Positions 16,950-25,514 of a DNA stretch of 64,000 nucleotides are shown here, piece after piece. Position 1 is the first letter of the stretch, and each line of letters starts with the position of its first letter. The stretch lies in contig NZ_JAWDIY010000010.1 of NCBI RefSeq assembly GCF_032380655.1, positions 62,001 to 126,000 of the forward strand, given 5' to 3'. The notes under the pieces are model-generated. The model did no database searches and was not told where the DNA came from. It was given only the letters and a program-made list of their open reading frames with translations. Source of the stretch: Diplocloster hominis. Its GTDB lineage: Bacteria; Bacillota; Clostridia; Lachnospirales; Lachnospiraceae. The position numbers and the translations under genes are program-made.

Positions 16950-16991
16950 AATTCATATTTACCTCCAGCGGCGCGTTTCCGCGCCATAAAT

Positions 16992-18800
16992 TCAGGTGTC
17001 GGTGTTCAGATTGTTCAACTGTCCCCCAATCAGTATGGACGCTCCCTGTTTGGGATGCTCGATCCGGAATATAAAGTAATTTTCATAGAAGAGCTTCAGA
17101 CGGAGATAGATATTGGCCACACCCATTCCATTGATTGTGATTTGGGGATATTCCGATTCATTGTCCAGTTTTTGTATTTTTTGATAGATCGAATTTTCGG
17201 ATTCCTCGGTAAAGCCTGGGCCGTTATCGGATATCCTGGTGAACCAGAAATCATCTTCGATGAAGGAATCAATAGATACGTACAGCACATGATCGTCGCT
17301 TCTGGAATATTTTACACAATTCTCGATCAGGGGCTGTATGATCAGCCTGGGGATCGGCAGTTTGTCAAGGGCCGGGTCCGAATGGTATTCAAAATGGATC
17401 TTGTCTCCGAATCGTATGGACATCAGATCCGTATAATTATGGGCGTGCTCCAGTTCCCCGCAGAAGGTGGTAGTCATGGAGTAATCTTCGGTGATGTACC
17501 GCAGCATTCGGGTGAGCTTCAGACACATTTCGGAAGCCTGCAGGTCGTCATTTTCCTCAGCGATAATGGAGATTATCGTCAGGGTGTTATACAAAAAGTG
17601 GGAATCCATCTGGGCCTGCAGGGCCATAATCTGAGAATGAATCGAGAGCGTACGTGCCTGAACGATATCATCCAGGGATTCCTTCAGACGCAGCTGCATG
17701 TGATTGTAGGCACTGCTTAGCAGCTCCAGCTCATTCAGATTGCTTTTGGGCTGATACTGGGACTCCTGGGAAATAGTGTCCAGCTGCAATTTTGAAATGC
17801 TGTCTTTTAACTTTATGATGGGGAGTGAAATACTGTCGGCGAGCCGGTAAGTGATGGTGATCAGCAGCAGCAGGGATACGAAGGCGATGAGCAGGCCGAT
17901 ATTGCGGAAGAACATCTTATCGTTTAACAGAGACGTCTCCGGAGTTACGATGAAAACTGTGAAACCGGTATTTGTGGAGTGAAAGGAAGTGACCAGCTCA
18001 GACTCCCTGGTCTCTGGATTTCTGAAATCTGTCTCAATCGAGGTATCCAGGTTAATATAGAAATCCTTTAACGTCTCAGACGTCTGTTCCGGGTAGATCA
18101 GATCCTGATTTTCATCGTAAATGTATACGGATTCGGCCTTATTATCATAAGAGAGAAGTACGTTGTGAATGATCTGGTCGATGGTGTGGATGTCGATCTG
18201 AAATTCAATGATCCCTTTGGGATCGGAGAGGGAATCGCTGTATCTGGGAAAAGAGCGCACAAAAGACAAGGTAGCCACGTCGGGATCTACCTTGTACAGA
18301 CTGCCCTTACCTGGTGCGATGATCATCCGGCTTCCGCGCAGAGCAATGGCGGGATCGACCACAGAGCTTTGTATTTCCGGCGTCAGATTGTAGGAAAATG
18401 AATCATAACGGGCGCCGAATGGAATCAGGATATTATCTTCAAGATCCAGGATATTCATATGATAAAAAGACATATCGTAACCGGTAATCATGTAGATCAT
18501 CCGTTGGAAAGCGCGGTCTTCAGCGGGATCTCCCTGGTTTGCACCTTCGAATATGTAATCCCTGATATCATTGGATTCCAGGATCTTTTTCTGAAGATCG
18601 TTGACGAGCTGGATGTGATTGTCGATCTGCTGCGATACGATCTTAGAGAGCTGCTTGGAGCTGGTGGTGTAATTTTCAAGGAAAGCATGATATGCAGTGA
18701 AATAGTAAAGATTACTGGCCAAAATAATCAGTATCAATATGATGAAACCATAGGATACGAATATTTTAGTCTTTATGGACGTGAACTGTCTGGGTTTCAT
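16992..18800 (-). CDS. YesM-type sensor histidine kinase
   Basis: 602 residues. The first transmembrane helix is at ~12-35 (FVSYGFIILILIILASNLYYF), followed by an extracytoplasmic sensor region (~36-290, likely Cache-type), a second helix (~295-318), HAMP, then the His_kinase domain with His401 in DSHFLYNTLTI. The HATPase domain has LIENCVKYS, DNGPGF and GMGVANIYLRL. The ATG at 18800 follows AAAGGAG and is favoured over an in-frame start five codons upstream. It would sense an extracellular carbohydrate or breakdown product and phosphorylate the YesN-like partner. An extended -10 (TGC-TATATT, 18885-18893, minus strand) may be its promoter. Confidence 0.88.
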   Translation of the reverse strand: MKPRQFTSIKTKIFVSYGFIILILIILASNLYYFTAYHAFLENYTTSSKQLSKIVSQQIDNHIQLVNDLQKKILESNDIRDYIFEGANQGDPAEDRAFQRMIYMITGYDMSFYHMNILDLEDNILIPFGARYDSFSYNLTPEIQSSVVDPAIALRGSRMIIAPGKGSLYKVDPDVATLSFVRSFPRYSDSLSDPKGIIEFQIDIHTIDQIIHNVLLSYDNKAESVYIYDENQDLIYPEQTSETLKDFYINLDTSIETDFRNPETRESELVTSFHSTNTGFTVFIVTPETSLLNDKMFFRNIGLLIAFVSLLLLITITYRLADSISLPIIKLKDSISKLQLDTISQESQYQPKSNLNELELLSSAYNHMQLRLKESLDDIVQARTLSIHSQIMALQAQMDSHFLYNTLTIISIIAEENDDLQASEMCLKLTRMLRYITEDYSMTTTFCGELEHAHNYTDLMSIRFGDKIHFEYHSDPALDKLPIPRLIIQPLIENCVKYSRSDDHVLYVSIDSFIEDDFWFTRISDNGPGFTEESENSIYQKIQKLDNESEYPQITINGMGVANIYLRLKLFYENYFIFRIEHPKQGASILIGGQLNNLNTDT

Positions 18801-19082
18801 GGAAGCTCCTTTCATATTAATATGCAGGAAGCTTTTGCTTTGAGGGGAAAGGGATTACTTGTATTCACGTATTATCTAAGTGTTAATATAGCATAAAAAT
18901 GTAGGGAAAGAAAGATAAAAAATATGATCGCTCGAAAATTCCTCGTTGACTAATTTATGTATTGCACAAAAGCAGCTAAAAACAGCTGCAAATACTCATA
19001 GGAATAAAAAAGTAGAATTATGCTTTTCACGTAGTTAATAAATACAAAAACTCAGGCAGATAAGAACAAAAAATTGTAAATA

Positions 19083-19111
19083 TTGACGAGCAAATAAAAA
19101 GCGATTACAAT
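19083..19111 (+). promoter_or_regulatory. Promoter of the TIR locus
   Basis: TTGACG (19083-19088) and TACAAT (19106-19111) are separated by exactly 17 bases, about 95 bases upstream of the TIR start. The surrounding 18801-19206 region is AT-rich with no other gene. It contains TATTGCACAAAAG near 18959, which on the minus strand has the TTTGTGCA core. Confidence 0.7.
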
Positions 19112-19206
19112 AAACAGTATATAAAGGAAAAATACGATACATAGTGATTAATCGTATTAGAGTTTATGAAGCTTTCAGGGATATTGACAGTGGGAGGATA
19201 AGCGTT

Positions 19207-21312
19207 ATGGCTATTTTTAAATGTAAGATGTGTGGGGGAGATCTGGAAGTCAATGAAACGATGTCGGTGGGAACCTGCCAGTATTGTGGGTCTGTGATGA
19301 CTTTGCCTAAGCTTGATAATGACAGGAAGGCAAATATGTATGACCGTGCGAATCACTTCCGGCGAAATGATGAATTTGACAAGGCTATGAATATCTATGA
19401 GACGATTTTGAATGAAGATCCCACAGACGCAGAGGCTTATTGGTCTCTGGTGTTGTGTAAATATGGTATCGAATATGTGGAGGATCCAGATACCCATAAG
19501 AGGATACCGACCTGTAACCGAACCCGGCTGGAGTCTGTATTTGCAGATGAGGATTATAAAGCGGCCATAAAGAATGCGGATCCAAATGCGCGGGTAGTCT
19601 ACGAAGCGGAAGCAGAGGCGATAGACGGCATCCAAAAAGAGATTATCAGGATCTCGTCTCAGGAAGAGCCCTATGATGTATTTATTTGTTATAAAGAAAC
19701 GGACAGTTCCGGCAAGAGAACACAGGACAGTGTGCTGGCACAGGAATTGTATTTTGAGTTGGAAGAGATGGGGTATAAGGTCTTCTTTTCCAGAATAACG
19801 TTAGAAGATAAATTGGGTACCTCCTATGAGCCGTACATATTTGCTGCGCTGAACAGTGCGAAGGTTATGGTGGTGATCGGGACGAAAGCGGAATATGTGA
19901 ATTCGCCTTGGGTGAAAAATGAGTGGAGCCGTTATCTGACGCTGATCAAGCAGGGGGATAGAAAAATCCTGATACCCGCCTACCGTGGTATGGATCCCTA
20001 TGACTTGCCGGAGGAATTTTCTCATCTTCAGGCGCAGGATATGTCGAGACTTGGATTTATGCAGGATTTAATCCGGGGAATTCAGAAAATGTTAGAGGAA
20101 CCGGCTGCTGAAAGATTGAAAACAGAACCGGCTGCCGGTGATCTGGTAAATATAGAATCATTGCTGGACAGAGCGTTTATTTGTTTGGAAGATCTGGATT
20201 GGAATAAAGCGGACGAAGTGCTGGAGCGGGTTCTGGACCAGGATCCCAGGTGCGCGAGGGCGTACATCGGGAAAATGATGATAGAGCTTCAGATCGGGAC
20301 GGAAGATAAGATCGGTAAGTACGAGAATCCGATCAGCGAGAATGGGAACTATCAGAAGGCGTTGCGATTTGCTGATGGTACCTATCGTGATATTGTGTCA
20401 GCTTATAATCAGGCGATCGTGGATAGGATTGAGAATGAGCGGCTGGATGGAATCTATAAAAAGGCAAAAGAAACAATGGAGAAGGGGGGACAGTTTAATT
20501 TGCGCAACGCGCAGGTGAAATTCGAGAGTATTAAGGGTTACCTGGATTCGACTGAATTAGCGGTGCAGTGTTCGGAATGGGCGGAAGAGGCGGAAAGAGA
20601 AGAGCAAGAAAAGTGGGAGCAGAATAAGGAAATAAAGAAAAAAGAGGCAGAACAGAGAAGAATCGAGAATGAACGGAAAGCCGCCGAGGGAAAAAAAGCA
20701 AAGAGAGTATTCACACTTCTCGTGATGATAGGATGTGCAATCGTTATTGCGGTCTTGACATATTTATGTAAACCTGCGGCGGATGAAATAAACGATAAAA
20801 TAGCGGAACTTAATTTACAGGAATTGAATCTGGAGAATGCAGAAACAATCGTGGAACTGAACGAAGAAATTGCCAAAATGAATTTTATATCATATCTGTT
20901 CGTAAAAAACAGAATTGATTTGGAGAATTTATACCAGCCGGCTATAGATATAATCGGAAATGAAGAGACGAAAGACGACCCTACCAGAAATCTGACCGAA
21001 GAAGATTTTAAGGGGGAATGGAAATCGATTAATGAGAGTGACGAGAATATCTATATTTATCAGGATGATAAATGGAAACAAGCATATGAATATATCTATC
21101 GATATAATTCTCTGAAACTGGGTGAATATGACTATAAAGAGAAGGTAATGACAGGGACATGTCTTACAGAAAACAATCAGGATTGCACTTTTACAATACG
21201 GTACGAGGAAGATTCGCGGTTGGTTATCCGTTTTTATCAAATAGGCCGAGGTGGTCTGCACAAGATGACAGATGAATATTGGAAGTTTAATGAAGACAGT
21301 GATCACATATAG
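19207..21312 (+). CDS. Zinc-ribbon, TPR-like, TIR-domain membrane protein
   Basis: 701 residues. Residues 1-35 form a zinc ribbon (CKMCGG and CQYCGS). Residues ~43-150 are helical and TPR-like (FDKAMNIYETILNEDPTDAEAYWSLVLCKYG). Residues ~155-300 are a TIR domain with YDVFICYKETD, YKVFFSRI, the likely catalytic Glu208 in TSYEPYIFAALNSAKV, and VVIGTKAEY. A second TPR-like stretch follows, then a Lys/Glu-rich coiled coil, one transmembrane helix (~510-530, FTLLVMIGCAIVIAVLTYL) and an exported C-terminal domain. The ATG at 19207 is chosen because GGGAGG precedes it and the partial copy at 21399 starts at the same residue. Bacterial TIR domains commonly hydrolyse NAD+ or make signalling nucleotides, often in phage defence. 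Activity here is inferred. Confidence 0.8.
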   Translation: MAIFKCKMCGGDLEVNETMSVGTCQYCGSVMTLPKLDNDRKANMYDRANHFRRNDEFDKAMNIYETILNEDPTDAEAYWSLVLCKYGIEYVEDPDTHKRIPTCNRTRLESVFADEDYKAAIKNADPNARVVYEAEAEAIDGIQKEIIRISSQEEPYDVFICYKETDSSGKRTQDSVLAQELYFELEEMGYKVFFSRITLEDKLGTSYEPYIFAALNSAKVMVVIGTKAEYVNSPWVKNEWSRYLTLIKQGDRKILIPAYRGMDPYDLPEEFSHLQAQDMSRLGFMQDLIRGIQKMLEEPAAERLKTEPAAGDLVNIESLLDRAFICLEDLDWNKADEVLERVLDQDPRCARAYIGKMMIELQIGTEDKIGKYENPISENGNYQKALRFADGTYRDIVSAYNQAIVDRIENERLDGIYKKAKETMEKGGQFNLRNAQVKFESIKGYLDSTELAVQCSEWAEEAEREEQEKWEQNKEIKKKEAEQRRIENERKAAEGKKAKRVFTLLVMIGCAIVIAVLTYLCKPAADEINDKIAELNLQELNLENAETIVELNEEIAKMNFISYLFVKNRIDLENLYQPAIDIIGNEETKDDPTRNLTEEDFKGEWKSINESDENIYIYQDDKWKQAYEYIYRYNSLKLGEYDYKEKVMTGTCLTENNQDCTFTIRYEEDSRLVIRFYQIGRGGLHKMTDEYWKFNEDSDHI

Positions 21313-21398
21313 AGGCTTACGTCAATAATGAGGTATCCTAATGATACTGTTTGTTATTTCCATATAAAAATATTTAGAAATGTAAGGAGAATGATTCC

Positions 21399-21539
21399 AT
21401 GGCGATATTCAAATGTAAAATGTGCGGTGGAGATCTGGATGTCAATGAAACGATGTCGGTGGGAACCTGCCAGTATTGCAGTTCTGTTATGACTTTGCCG
21501 AAACTGGATAATGACATTTGTTATAGTAGAAATGCTTAA
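21399..21539 (+). CDS. 46-residue zinc-ribbon protein, partial copy of the TIR gene start
   Basis: This ORF repeats the first ~39 codons of the TIR gene almost exactly, with the same CKMCGG and CQYC knuckles, then diverges and stops after seven further residues. It has its own TAAGGAGA-like site and ATG, and lies between the TIR and SPFH genes. It is either a remnant of a second, deleted TIR gene or a functional zinc-ribbon microprotein. The intact start and ribbon argue that it can be translated. Function is unknown. Confidence 0.55.
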   Translation: MAIFKCKMCGGDLDVNETMSVGTCQYCSSVMTLPKLDNDICYSRNA

Positions 21540-21583
21540 GATTTAATTAGTATATATTAATCTACAATCAAAGGAGGAACATC

Positions 21584-22816
21584 ATGCCCGATTTCATTCA
21601 AATCATCGAATACGAGGGAGACAACAGTACATTCATATGGAAACATCCCCGCGAAGATTTCAACACTATGTCCCAACTGATCGTACACGAATCCCAGGAG
21701 GCCATCTTCTTCAAAAACGGCCAGGCCCTTGACCTTTTTGGTCCGGGACGCTACACACTGGAGACGCAGAATATCCCGATCTTGAGAAGGTTGATCAACC
21801 TCCCCACGGATGGAAAAACTCCATTTCACTGTGAAGTCTACTTTATAAACAAAGTAGAGCAGATGGCGATCAAATGGGGAACGGATTCCAAGATTCAGTA
21901 CATAGAGCCCACCTATAACTTCCCGATTTCCATCGGAGCTTCCGGAGAAATGAGCCTGCGGGTTGAAGATTCCAGAAGACTTTTATTAAAAATCGTTGGA
22001 ACGGAGGAGGTACTGGACCAGGCAAAGGTAGTACAATTCTTCCGGGCATTTCTCATGACAAAAGTGAAAGCCTACATTGCACAGATACTGAAGGCAAATG
22101 CAATTAATATATTTGAAATCGATGAACATCTGGATCAATTTTCTGATGAATTGAAAGAACGTTTAAAACCGGACTTTATGGACTACGGTATCTGCCTGGA
22201 GCGTTACTTTGTGACAACGGTGGTAAAGCCCGACGGTGATTCTCAGTATGAGCGGTTCAAAGACTTGTATTTCCGTCAATACGCGGATGTGGCGGAAGCA
22301 AAATTAAGGCAGCAGGTTGAGATTATCGATCAGCAGACACAGGCGCAGAAGATTGTCATTGAATCTCAGGCCATCGCCCAAAAGCGTGTACAGGAAGGTT
22401 ATACCTACGGCCAGGAAAGAGGTTTTGACGTGGCGGAGAAGGCCGCAGAGAATGAAGGCGCCGGGAACTTCAGCAGTGCGGGTATCGGATTGGGAATGAT
22501 AGCGGGAGTGGGAGGAGCCGTAGGAACAGCGGTAGGCGGAGTGTTTCAAAATGCTGTTGGAGCCATATCTCCAGTTGAGGCGGTGCAGCCCCAAGGTCAG
22601 CCTCAACCCCAAACGCAGTCTCAACCACAAACACAGCCACAGTCTCAACCTCAGTTTTGTGATAATTGTGGAGCAGCACTGGCGTCTGGAGCAGTATTTT
22701 GTGAACAGTGTGGGACTCCCCAAAATAAGAAAATGCCGTCCTGTCTAAACTGCGGTTTTATATTCGAGCGGGAAGGTAAGTTCTGTCCTAAGTGCGGCAC
22801 CAGAAGGGATGGATAA
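21584..22816 (+). CDS. SPFH-domain protein with two C-terminal zinc ribbons (YdjI-like)
   Basis: 410 residues. Residues ~1-290 form an SPFH/Band-7-like region (HESQEAIFFKNGQALDLFGPGRYTLETQNIP near the start, FFRAFLMTKVKAYIAQIL later) with a helical stretch RQQVEIIDQQTQAQKIVIESQ. A Gly/Ala hydrophobic segment (SSAGIGLGMIAGVGGAVGTAVGG) may associate with membrane. A Gln/Pro linker then leads to two zinc ribbons (FCDNCG..FCEQCGT and SCLNCG..FCPKCGT). AAAGGAGG precedes the ATG. SPFH proteins form oligomeric membrane scaffolds, and Bacillus YdjI has a similar SPFH-zinc-ribbon plan. Zinc ribbons shared with the TIR protein suggest the two work together; that is inference. Confidence 0.8.
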   Translation: MPDFIQIIEYEGDNSTFIWKHPREDFNTMSQLIVHESQEAIFFKNGQALDLFGPGRYTLETQNIPILRRLINLPTDGKTPFHCEVYFINKVEQMAIKWGTDSKIQYIEPTYNFPISIGASGEMSLRVEDSRRLLLKIVGTEEVLDQAKVVQFFRAFLMTKVKAYIAQILKANAINIFEIDEHLDQFSDELKERLKPDFMDYGICLERYFVTTVVKPDGDSQYERFKDLYFRQYADVAEAKLRQQVEIIDQQTQAQKIVIESQAIAQKRVQEGYTYGQERGFDVAEKAAENEGAGNFSSAGIGLGMIAGVGGAVGTAVGGVFQNAVGAISPVEAVQPQGQPQPQTQSQPQTQPQSQPQFCDNCGAALASGAVFCEQCGTPQNKKMPSCLNCGFIFEREGKFCPKCGTRRDG

Positions 22817-22926
22817 TGCTGAACAAATATAAATTCAACCATACCTTTGTGTAGCATACGGAAAAGGCAACAGTTTACCTTTTTTGTATAATATATGGCG
22901 CGGTAATCGAGCCACTGGAGGCAGTG

Positions 22927-23610
22927 ATGAAGAAGATAAAAGTATTACTATCAATCTGGATTTTATTTTTGATTATCTATAATATGGTTGTATTTTTAAT
23001 ACCGGTAGAACGCACTAAGTCATTCTTTATCGCTTATGGATTTAGTATGGTGTTTTCGCTGACAGTTGCTGGTGTTACTTTGATAGAATGTGGTTCCAAC
23101 CGGAAAGTAAAAAGCCGCTTTCTGGATCTGGACGTTGCTTTTATTGGATTAATCGGTTTGTTTCTGCAGATCGTCTGGGGGCTTGTTGGCATGGTGTTTT
23201 ACGTGATTCCGGTATGGCTGGTGGCGCTGGTATGTGTGATCTTGTTTTGCACAACCGGAGTCTTGATGCTGATGACGGGATTCGGAGTCTCCTGGATTAA
23301 GATCATCGATGAGAAATCAACAAAGCAGATTCAGACGGTGAAAATGTGGGAGGCTGCTTTAAAAGTCATGGAACTGAGTTTGGAGGATCTGGAATTAAGA
23401 GAAGAGATTGGCAGAGTCAGTGAGATTTTAAAGTATACCGATCCGGTTAGTTGTTCTTCAACCCAGGAGATTGATCAGATTATTACGAATAAGCTGGAAG
23501 AATTACATCTCGAAATAGAGGGGGGAAAGAAAGAAGATATCCGGGGAGCGATCCGTAGGATCGGACAGTTAGTTAAAAAAAGGGAGATCCAATCAAAAAC
23601 CGATAAATAA
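22927..23610 (+). CDS. Four-helix membrane protein with cytoplasmic coiled tail
   Basis: 227 residues. Four predicted transmembrane helices lie in the first ~125 residues (VLLSIWILFLIIYNMVVFLI, FSMVFSLTVAGVTLI, AFIGLIGLFLQIVWGLVGMVF, LVALVCVILFCTTGVLMLM). A charged, mostly helical cytoplasmic tail follows. GGAGG favours the ATG at 22927 over the GTG one codon earlier. TATAAT at 22887-22892 may give it its own promoter, although it also follows the SPFH gene closely. No family is recognised. It is included in the TIR/SPFH locus by position. Confidence 0.6.
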   Translation: MKKIKVLLSIWILFLIIYNMVVFLIPVERTKSFFIAYGFSMVFSLTVAGVTLIECGSNRKVKSRFLDLDVAFIGLIGLFLQIVWGLVGMVFYVIPVWLVALVCVILFCTTGVLMLMTGFGVSWIKIIDEKSTKQIQTVKMWEAALKVMELSLEDLELREEIGRVSEILKYTDPVSCSSTQEIDQIITNKLEELHLEIEGGKKEDIRGAIRRIGQLVKKREIQSKTDK

Positions 23611-23661
23611 CAGATAGCTAGATCGGTTTCTGAAGGTATCGTGCTATATCTATATCAAATG

Positions 23662-23709
23662 ACCAGAGAGGACAAGCATTGTGAGATGCTGCTGCCCCTC
23701 TGGTTTTAT
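23662..23709 (+). terminator. Terminator closing the TIR/SPFH locus
   Basis: ACCAGAG..GG pairs with CC..CTCTGGT around an inner AGCAT/ATGCT hairpin, followed by TTTTAT. An ACTCATTT/AAATGAGT inverted repeat follows at 23713-23735. Confidence 0.65.
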
Positions 23710-23806
23710 AATACTCATTTTATGAATAAATGAGTCTATACTATGGCGCAAGATATTTATTTCCCATACGTCGGTGTCATGTTCCACCTGAATTTCAGAA
23801 AAGAGT

Positions 23807-23870
23807 TCAAAATCGTCCACATAACAGTTCAGAATCGTGCATTTTAATATCCTCCGCCCGAAGCTATAAT
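23807..23870 (+). promoter_or_regulatory. 36-bp two-half-site element and -10 upstream of the importer
   Basis: The halves TCAAAATCGTCCACAT and TTCAGAATCGTGCAT begin 22 bp apart within 23807-23842. TATAAT follows at 23865-23870, 22 bases after the element. The same element occurs at 28890-28925 and 44732-44767. The spacing of two helical turns and the position next to the -35 region fit an AraC/YesN-type activator site. Confidence 0.75.
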
Positions 23871-23946
23871 GAGTACAACAAAACAAAGAAAGCCAAGCAA
23901 GAGGGAAAGGGCAAGTAATTGTGTAAATCAATGAAGGAGGATTCAT

Positions 23947-25338
23947 ATGAAAAAACAATTAGTTAAGAGATTATTATCCTGTGCTGTTTGCACAACCATG
24001 GTAATGGGAATGCTGGCCGGCTGCGGCAGTAAAACAGAAGAAAACAAGGACGCGGCAGCCCCGGCGGAATCAGCGGCTCCCGCAGCGGATGCAGCGGCAA
24101 CAGACGACGCGAAAGCAGACGATACAGGAAGCAAAGCTTCCGCAGGCGTAACCTTAAACTTCGCGGCATCCCAGAACTGGATCCAGGATGTGGACCGTGA
24201 TCTGGCAAAGGCTTTCGAAGAAGAGACCGGAATCATCATCAACTTCCAGTTAAGCCCCGATGACCAGTACCAGACCATCATCAAGTCCAAATTAAACACC
24301 GGCGAAGGCCCGGACATCTTTATGTCCTATTCCGGAACCAAATTAAACGATTTCAACCCGGAAAAGAACATGGTAGATCTGTCCAACGAAGCATGGGTAG
24401 CTAACCAGGAAGATTGGGCGATCCAGACCTCTTCCTACAACGGCAAACTGTATGCCCAGAACATTGCGGGTGTGGATGACACGAACGGTGTGCTGTATCA
24501 GCCGGCGATGTTCGAAGAACTGGGAATCAAAGTTCCCACCAACTATGCGGAATTCAAAGAAGCCTGTGACAAACTGGCAGCTGCCGGCATCACTCCGGTA
24601 TACGAATTTGTTAAAGACCTGTGGCACACCCACTACTGGATGGAAGGCGCCAGCGCGCTGGCTCTGGCCAATGATCCGGAACTTTACAATAAGCTGAATT
24701 CCAACCAGATCGGATTTGCCGATGTGCCTGAATTTGTAACCGCCTTAGAGCAGCTTCAGGAAATGGAAAAAGCCGGCTACTTCGGTGAAAACCATATGTC
24801 TAATATTTACGATAACTCCTATGAAGCAATGACCGATGGAAAATACGGTATGATCATTATCCATGGTTCTTACCCGAACGAAATCCAGACCCAGTTCAAG
24901 GAAGACCTGGATCCTGATATCTACAGCATGTTCCCCAGTCCTCTGGTTGACAATCAGTATGTAACTCTGACTGCAGGCGGAACCACCAAATGCATCAATG
25001 CAAACAGCGGACACATTGAAGAAGCAAAACAGTTCTTTGATTTCCTGGCCCGTCCGGAAAATGTGAAGAAACTGTATGAAGAAAAACCTCTGTATATGCA
25101 GTCTGCTGTAAAAGATATCACGGCAGCTCCGACGAAAGCATTCACAGACCTTATGGCCATCTGCGGCGATAAGAAGGCTGCCGGCGCAGAAGCCAGCGTA
25201 CTCTTCTATGATGGCGGCAAGATCAGTGAGCTTTGCCAGGAAATGTTTACCGGTTCCTTAACTGCGAAGCAGGTTTTGGAAGAGTTTGACAGTTCCAGAA
25301 GGGCACTTGCAAAAGACGCAGGCGTAGAGGGATTCTAA
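23947..25338 (+). CDS. Carbohydrate ABC transporter substrate-binding lipoprotein (family 1)
   Basis: 463 residues. A signal peptide with lipobox (MVMGMLAGCG, Cys at residue 27) is followed by an Ala/Asp-rich linker and an extracellular solute-binding protein family 1 domain (ALAKAFEEETGI-type region, later MFPSPLV and LTAGGTTKCINANSG). GGAGG precedes the ATG. It captures a sugar or oligosaccharide and delivers it to the two permeases downstream. An intercistronic hairpin and repeats lie between them, consistent with higher expression of the binding protein. No ATPase gene is present nearby, so a shared MsmK-type ATPase elsewhere is likely. Mucin-derived sugars are plausible substrates from context. 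Confidence 0.9.
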   Translation: MKKQLVKRLLSCAVCTTMVMGMLAGCGSKTEENKDAAAPAESAAPAADAAATDDAKADDTGSKASAGVTLNFAASQNWIQDVDRDLAKAFEEETGIIINFQLSPDDQYQTIIKSKLNTGEGPDIFMSYSGTKLNDFNPEKNMVDLSNEAWVANQEDWAIQTSSYNGKLYAQNIAGVDDTNGVLYQPAMFEELGIKVPTNYAEFKEACDKLAAAGITPVYEFVKDLWHTHYWMEGASALALANDPELYNKLNSNQIGFADVPEFVTALEQLQEMEKAGYFGENHMSNIYDNSYEAMTDGKYGMIIIHGSYPNEIQTQFKEDLDPDIYSMFPSPLVDNQYVTLTAGGTTKCINANSGHIEEAKQFFDFLARPENVKKLYEEKPLYMQSAVKDITAAPTKAFTDLMAICGDKKAAGAEASVLFYDGGKISELCQEMFTGSLTAKQVLEEFDSSRRALAKDAGVEGF

Positions 25339-25368
25339 TTGACGGCTCAGATCGTCTGTTGATATAGC

Positions 25369-25392
25369 GGGGTGTCTCGTACGAGGCACCCC
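25369..25392 (+). terminator. Intercistronic hairpin after the binding-protein gene
   Basis: GGGGTG-T-CTCGT pairs with ACGAG-G-CACCCC as a near-perfect 24-base palindrome, but the following tract (TTAAAAAT) is weak. Partial termination or 3'-end protection of the binding-protein mRNA is likely. Confidence 0.6.
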
Positions 25393-25411
25393 TTAAAAAT
25401 AGGGATGTTTG

Positions 25412-25490
25412 TACCTGTATGCCTTAAAATACAAGGCAGTGATAATGAAACACCCTACGGGTATACCTGTATGCCTTAAAATACAAGGCA
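25412..25490 (+). repeat. Two identical 27-bp direct repeats, each a small hairpin
   Basis: Copies at 25412-25438 and 25464-25490 are identical. Each contains TGCCTT and AAGGCA as inverted arms around AAAATAC. They start 52 bp apart in the gap between binding protein and first permease, the last ending ~10 bases before the permease ribosome binding site. Confidence 0.8.
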
Positions 25491-25514
25491 ATAATAAAGA
25501 AAGGAGAGTAAGAC

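Noticed and set aside
23650..23958. Minus-strand ORF upstream of the binding protein
   Set aside because: It covers a terminator, the regulatory element and the promoter of the importer; no homology visible.
25412..25490. Two-copy 27-bp repeat as a mini-CRISPR
   Set aside because: Only two copies, no cas genes, and the position fits intercistronic mRNA structure.
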